Part shown: positions 5,641-8,746 of the stretch, one piece after another
Numbering within the stretch: the stretch's first letter is position 1
Layout: the number at the start of each line of letters is the position of its first letter
Origin: Planctomycetota bacterium
GTDB lineage: Bacteria > Planctomycetota > Phycisphaerae > Phycisphaerales > Phycisphaeraceae
NCBI GenBank assembly: GCA_029267795.1
Contig: JAJUHR010000059.1
Location: forward strand, 1-8,746
DNA: 8,746 nt
Reading direction: 5' to 3'
Made by a program: the position numbers and the translations under genes
The notes under the pieces: generated by a model
What the model saw: only the letters and a program-made list of their open reading frames with translations
The model's database searches: none
Told to the model about the DNA's origin: nothing

Positions 5641-6677
5641 TAACCCGCGGCCCGCAGACCGAGCGCCGGCCGCACCGGCACCCCCAGCCTCTGCGGCAGT
5701 TCGGCCTCCAGCCACCGCACCATGTGCCTCGCTTCGTAAAACACCTCGACCCGAACCCCGTACAGCCGGCCCAGCTCCTGGTAATCGATGTAGTCCCCAT
5801 CGCGCATCAGCACGAACAAATCCTTGCGACAGATCGCCGGGAGATACAGGTTCCCCCCCTGTGGCCCGATCACGAACGCCGCCCCGTTGAACACCGACAA
5901 CTGCAAGCGATTCCGCTCCGCCGCCCCGCCCGTCGCGCGGTAGCTGTCCCGCAGGTCGTAGTTGTTTACCCCGTGGTCGAAGATCCCACGGTCGTCCAAC
6001 CGCAGATGCACGTCCGTCCCCGTCGGCTCCACGAAATGGTTGTACACGGCCGCGTACCCGTGCCGGTGCAGCGTATCCCGCAGCGCCACCAGGTCCTCCC
6101 GGCTGAAAAAATTGATCGGCCGCTCGTAGTGCCACTGCCGGAAGTACTTGTTGTTGATCACCACATACGGGCGGTCGAACCGCAGCGGGGTGGCGTCACG
6201 CACGTGCGAGTAATCCGGGGGCACGTAGTTAGTCTGCTCGATCCGCGCGTGGATGTCCCGCGTGGTCCACAGGTACCCCCCGACGCTGATGTACCGCCGA
6301 TTCACCGCATCCTTGCCCGGGTGGATCAGCAGGGCCGGCGCCACCTGCTGGGCGATCGCCCGGTACACTCGCGGGTCGCCCCAGACGTCCCCCACCTCGG
6401 CCGCAGCCACCTCACGGTGCTCCGCCGAAAAACCGTAAAACACCGACGACCCGGGCCGGCTCATCGTCCGGAGCCGGACCCCCAGCTTCTGCTTCAGAAA
6501 CAGCAGATACGGGACCCACGAGATCATCTCGTACCCGAACTCGCCCGTGAAGCAGAAGACCGCACGCGAGGCCTGCTCCGCGTCGATCTCGATCGGCCTC
6601 TCGCCCGGATCCGGCTCGGCCCCCTCGCCTCGCCTGCCCCACGACCGACGCACCTTGCCCAGCGCCTTTCGTATCAT
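5640..6677 (-). CDS. Putative glycosyltransferase of unassigned family
   Basis: The 345-residue protein starts MIRKALGKVRRSWGRR at the ATG at 6677, which overlaps the ABC ATPase stop as ATGA. I do not recognise the family with certainty. Visible blocks are FCFTGEFGYEMISWVPYLLF at 41-60, YVVINNKYFRQWHYERPINF at 171-190, VYNHFVEPTGTD at 211-222, and FVIGPQGGNLYLPAICRKD at 268-286, followed by LMRDGDYIDYQELGRLYG at 290-307. A glycine-rich G-P-Q-G-G-N loop after a hydrophobic strand late in the protein recalls the C-terminal nucleotide-binding region of GT61 (DUF563) or fucosyltransferase-like GT-B enzymes. The histidine- and glycine-rich GT61 signature is not exact. There is no signal peptide or membrane segment; the basic N-terminus is followed by a short low-complexity stretch (18-30). 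From its position it most likely adds a sugar to the exported glycan; this is inference. The open frame continues upstream of 6677 only as a shadow of the ATPase gene. Confidence 0.7.
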   Translation of the reverse strand: MIRKALGKVRRSWGRRGEGAEPDPGERPIEIDAEQASRAVFCFTGEFGYEMISWVPYLLFLKQKLGVRLRTMSRPGSSVFYGFSAEHREVAAAEVGDVWGDPRVYRAIAQQVAPALLIHPGKDAVNRRYISVGGYLWTTRDIHARIEQTNYVPPDYSHVRDATPLRFDRPYVVINNKYFRQWHYERPINFFSREDLVALRDTLHRHGYAAVYNHFVEPTGTDVHLRLDDRGIFDHGVNNYDLRDSYRATGGAAERNRLQLSVFNGAAFVIGPQGGNLYLPAICRKDLFVLMRDGDYIDYQELGRLYGVRVEVFYEARHMVRWLEAELPQRLGVPVRPALGLRAAG

Positions 6678-7981
6678 GCCGCCACGGCTCCTCTGAGCTC
6701 CCCCACACGCCCGACCGCCCCGCACACCTGCTGAAATTCCGCGTCCACGTGGACGCACCCCTGACGTGTCTCTTGCCGGAAGTGATGCCCCGTGCCGCAC
6801 GGGTCGCAGTTGGCCACCAGCACCCCCAGCGCGCTTTGCACACAATCCAGCGCCGCACGCCCCGAATCTGCCGCGATCAGGTCCAGGGTGTACCGCCCCT
6901 GCGCCAGCGGCAGCGACCCGACCCGGCACACCAGCGTGTTCGACCCCTGTCTGAGCTCGAACTCCCGGTTGAACCGCAGCCCGCTGGGCAGGAACACTAC
7001 CGGGTGATCCTGATCGTCTCGGATCACCACCTCCAGCGCCACCCGCACCGGCCGCTGCGCCTCCAGCCCCACGTGCACTTCCATGCTCTCGCCGAAAGAA
7101 AACACCGACTCTCTGCGCCCGGCCTTGGCCGTCCACGCGTCTACGATGCGAACACCCCGCGGCCTGATCGTCCGCCGCTGCGGGTTGAACGCACCTTGCT
7201 CCCGCTGTTCCGCCAATTGCTCGCCCAGGTACCGGGCCACCACCGCCGTCGGCTCGCCGTCCGCCTCCAGCCGCCCGCGCGACAGCAGCAGGCACCGCTG
7301 GCAGAACCGCCGGACCGTGTCCAGGTTGTGGCTGACCAACAGGACCGTCCGCCCGGCCCGCGCTGCGTCCCCCATCTTCCCCAGGCACCTCTGCTGGAAC
7401 GCCGCGTCTCCTACCGCCAGCACCTCGTCCACGATCAGGATCTGCGGCTCCAGGTGCGCCGCCACCGCGAACGCCAGCCGCACGTACATCCCGCTCGAGT
7501 ACCGCTTCACCGGCGTGTCCAGGAACTGATCGACCCCCGCGAACTCCACGATCTGCTCGAAGCGACCGTCGATCTGACGCCGGGTCATCCCCAGCACCGC
7601 CCCGCTGAGATAGATGTTCTCGCGGCCGGTCAGCTCCGGATGAAACCCGGTCCCGACCTCCAACAAACTCCCCACCCTCCCACGCAACCGGGCCCACCCT
7701 CGCGTGGGTTCGGTGATCCGCGAAAGGATCTTCAGCAACGTGCTCTTGCCCGCTCCGTTGGCGCCGACGATCCCCACCACCTCACCACGCCTGACGTCGA
7801 ACGACACGTCACGCAACGCCCAGAACTCGCGCCGTGGCGATACCGCGCGGCCCCGCATACGGCCCGCCGCCGATGCCATCACCCCGTGGATCATCTCCCC
7901 AAACGTCCGGCCCAGCGCAGGCACGGCACCCAGCCGATACCGCTTCGACAGATCCCGCACCTGGATCACCGTGTCCGCCAT
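6674..7981 (-). CDS. wzt: Polysaccharide ABC transporter ATPase with C-terminal carbohydrate-binding domain (Wzt type)
   Basis: The 435-residue protein energises export of a finished polysaccharide across the inner membrane with the permease encoded upstream. The ATPase domain spans about 1-255: Walker A GANGAGKST at 73-81, the Wzt-typical EVGTGFHPELTGRENIYL at 108-125, signature YSSGMYVRLAFA at 161-172, Walker B ILIVDEVLAVGD at 181-192 and the switch histidine at 218. A beta-rich domain follows from about 270 to 420 and looks like Wzt_C (PF14524). In known systems this domain binds the modified end of the glycan, so only complete chains are exported. Near its end are C392-x2-C395, H399, H400 and C409, unusual for such a domain. 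The ATG at 7981 is 30 bases after the permease stop, and its own stop overlaps the next start. The family is certain; the glycan recognised is not known. Confidence 0.95.
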   Translation of the reverse strand: MADTVIQVRDLSKRYRLGAVPALGRTFGEMIHGVMASAAGRMRGRAVSPRREFWALRDVSFDVRRGEVVGIVGANGAGKSTLLKILSRITEPTRGWARLRGRVGSLLEVGTGFHPELTGRENIYLSGAVLGMTRRQIDGRFEQIVEFAGVDQFLDTPVKRYSSGMYVRLAFAVAAHLEPQILIVDEVLAVGDAAFQQRCLGKMGDAARAGRTVLLVSHNLDTVRRFCQRCLLLSRGRLEADGEPTAVVARYLGEQLAEQREQGAFNPQRRTIRPRGVRIVDAWTAKAGRRESVFSFGESMEVHVGLEAQRPVRVALEVVIRDDQDHPVVFLPSGLRFNREFELRQGSNTLVCRVGSLPLAQGRYTLDLIAADSGRAALDCVQSALGVLVANCDPCGTGHHFRQETRQGCVHVDAEFQQVCGAVGRVGELRGAVAA

Positions 7982-8011
7982 ACTCCGAACTGCCCCTAGA
8001 CCCCGCCCCCA

Positions 8012-8746
8012 TCACGCCACGTCGGCGAACCCACGCTCCGCCACACCGAAATAGGCCAAACCCGCCCCGAGCAGCGTCAGCGAAATCCCCACGGAGCAGG
8101 CCCACCCCGCGTAGTCGACCGGTCCACCCAGCACGCACGCCCGGAATGCCTCGATCGAGCCGCCGATCGGGTTCACATGCACCAGCCAGCGCAGCCCCGA
8201 CGGCACTAACGCTGCTGGCACAATCACCGGTGTCACAAAGAACCACACCTGCAGCATGAAGGGCACCACGTGGCGGAAATCGCGGTACCGCACCGTCAAC
8301 GCCGCCAACAACACCCCTACCCCCAGCGCCGCCAACAACACCCCGCCCGCGGCCACGGGCAGCAGCAGCACCCCCCAACCCGGTTTGACCCCATAGCCCA
8401 CGACCAGCCCCGTTAGCGCCACCAAAGCCACCAGCCAATCCACCGCCGCCGCACCGACCGCCGCCAACGGTATGACCAATCGTGGGAAGTACACCTTCCC
8501 CAAGAGGTGGGTGCTGTTGACCAGGCTATTTCCAGTTGCAGCCACCGCCGCCGCGAAGAACGTCCAAGGCACCAACCCGGCAAACAGAAAAACCGGGTAG
8601 GGCCACGGCCCGACCCGCGCCCCAACATCCAGCAACCCCCCGAACAGCAGGCTCAGCACCCCCATCGTGACCAAGGGTTGCATCACCGCCCACAATACGC
8701 CCAGCACCGTCTGCTTGTAGCGAACCTGGATGTCCCTTAATGCCAG
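8012..8746 (-). CDS. wzm: Polysaccharide ABC transporter permease, ABC-2 type (Wzm), cut by right edge
   Basis: Reading stays open from the right edge, beginning LALRDIQVRYKQTVLGVLWA, so the true start lies outside the window and roughly 20 to 30 residues are missing. The remaining 244 residues match ABC-2 permeases for polysaccharide or O-antigen export (PF01061): the amphipathic R-D-I-x-V-R-Y-K-Q-T entry helix, hydrophobic segments near residues 14-40, 53-70, 90-120, 125-150, 163-185 and 215-235, the N-S-x-x-L-L-G-K-V-Y-F-P-R cytoplasmic loop after the second segment, and TVRYRDFRHVVP after the fourth. It forms the inner-membrane channel and pairs with the adjacent ATPase, which begins 30 bases later. 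A GTG at 8707 is only an internal codon, since the upstream residues are conserved. Its presence, together with the ATPase, indicates an ABC-dependent rather than Wzx/Wzy-dependent route for this cluster. Confidence 0.93.
   Translation of the reverse strand: MALRDIQVRYKQTVLGVLWAVMQPLVTMGVLSLLFGGLLDVGARVGPWPYPVFLFAGLVPWTFFAAAVAATGNSLVNSTHLLGKVYFPRLVIPLAAVGAAAVDWLVALVALTGLVVGYGVKPGWGVLLLPVAAGGVLLAALGVGVLLAALTVRYRDFRHVVPFMLQVWFFVTPVIVPAALVPSGLRWLVHVNPIGGSIEAFRACVLGGPVDYAGWACSVGISLTLLGAGLAYFGVAERGFADVA

Noticed and set aside
6678..7697. The reading frame of the unassigned glycosyltransferase stays open about 1 kb upstream of 6677, suggesting a 685-residue protein.
   Set aside because: This stretch is an alternate frame of the well-supported Wzt gene, its translation is low-complexity (Gly/Ala/Arg), and the ATGA overlap at 6674-6677 gives a natural start.
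5472..7999. Long plus-strand open frames, for example 5472-6734 and 6749-7999.
   Set aside because: They are antisense to clear genes, rich in Arg, Pro and His, show no family motifs, and are expected from GC-rich codon bias.
1..8746. CRISPR array, tRNA, rRNA, or transposase gene.
   Set aside because: No regularly spaced repeats, no cloverleaf or rRNA-like stretches, and no transposase motifs were seen on either strand.

Overview
The window is a tightly packed, high-GC stretch in which every gene I can support lies on the minus strand, so transcription runs from the right edge to the left. It is a cell-surface polysaccharide cluster. In transcription order it holds: an ABC-2 transporter permease (cut by the right edge), its ATPase with a C-terminal carbohydrate-binding domain (Wzm/Wzt type), a putative glycosyltransferase of unassigned family, a homologue of plant reversibly glycosylated polypeptide / UDP-arabinopyranose mutase, a CgeB-like glycosyltransferase, an FkbM-family methyltransferase, a second class I SAM methyltransferase, a NodB-type polysaccharide deacetylase, and the N-terminal part of a GT4-like glycosyltransferase (cut by the left edge).

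The organism cannot be named with confidence. The GC-rich coding, the mix of Wzm/Wzt, FkbM and CgeB-like genes, and a dispersed-looking intergenic repeat fit an environmental Gram-negative-type bacterium. Planctomycetota is my guess, at low confidence. No rRNA, tRNA, CRISPR array or transposase gene was seen.

Junctions are those of one operon. Two pairs overlap by 4 bases (ABC ATPase/glycosyltransferase as ATGA, FkbM/second methyltransferase as GTGA). In one junction the Shine-Dalgarno overlaps the upstream stop codon (5635-5642), and the other normal gaps are 25 to 42 bases. The one exception is the 145-base gap between the second methyltransferase and the deacetylase. It is filled almost exactly by a 122-base element with terminal inverted repeats, flanked by near-identical 10-base direct repeats. 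This looks like a small non-autonomous mobile repeat inserted at the methyltransferase stop codon.

Taken together, I infer that the genes assemble a glycan in the cytoplasm, with furanose sugars possibly supplied by the mutase homologue. They decorate it by methylation and deacetylation and export it through the ABC transporter, whose ATPase carries a domain of the kind that recognises the finished chain. The points most worth a second look are the mutase homologue, which keeps the DDD motif and both arginines equivalent to the plant glycosylated site, and the inserted repeat with its apparent target duplication.
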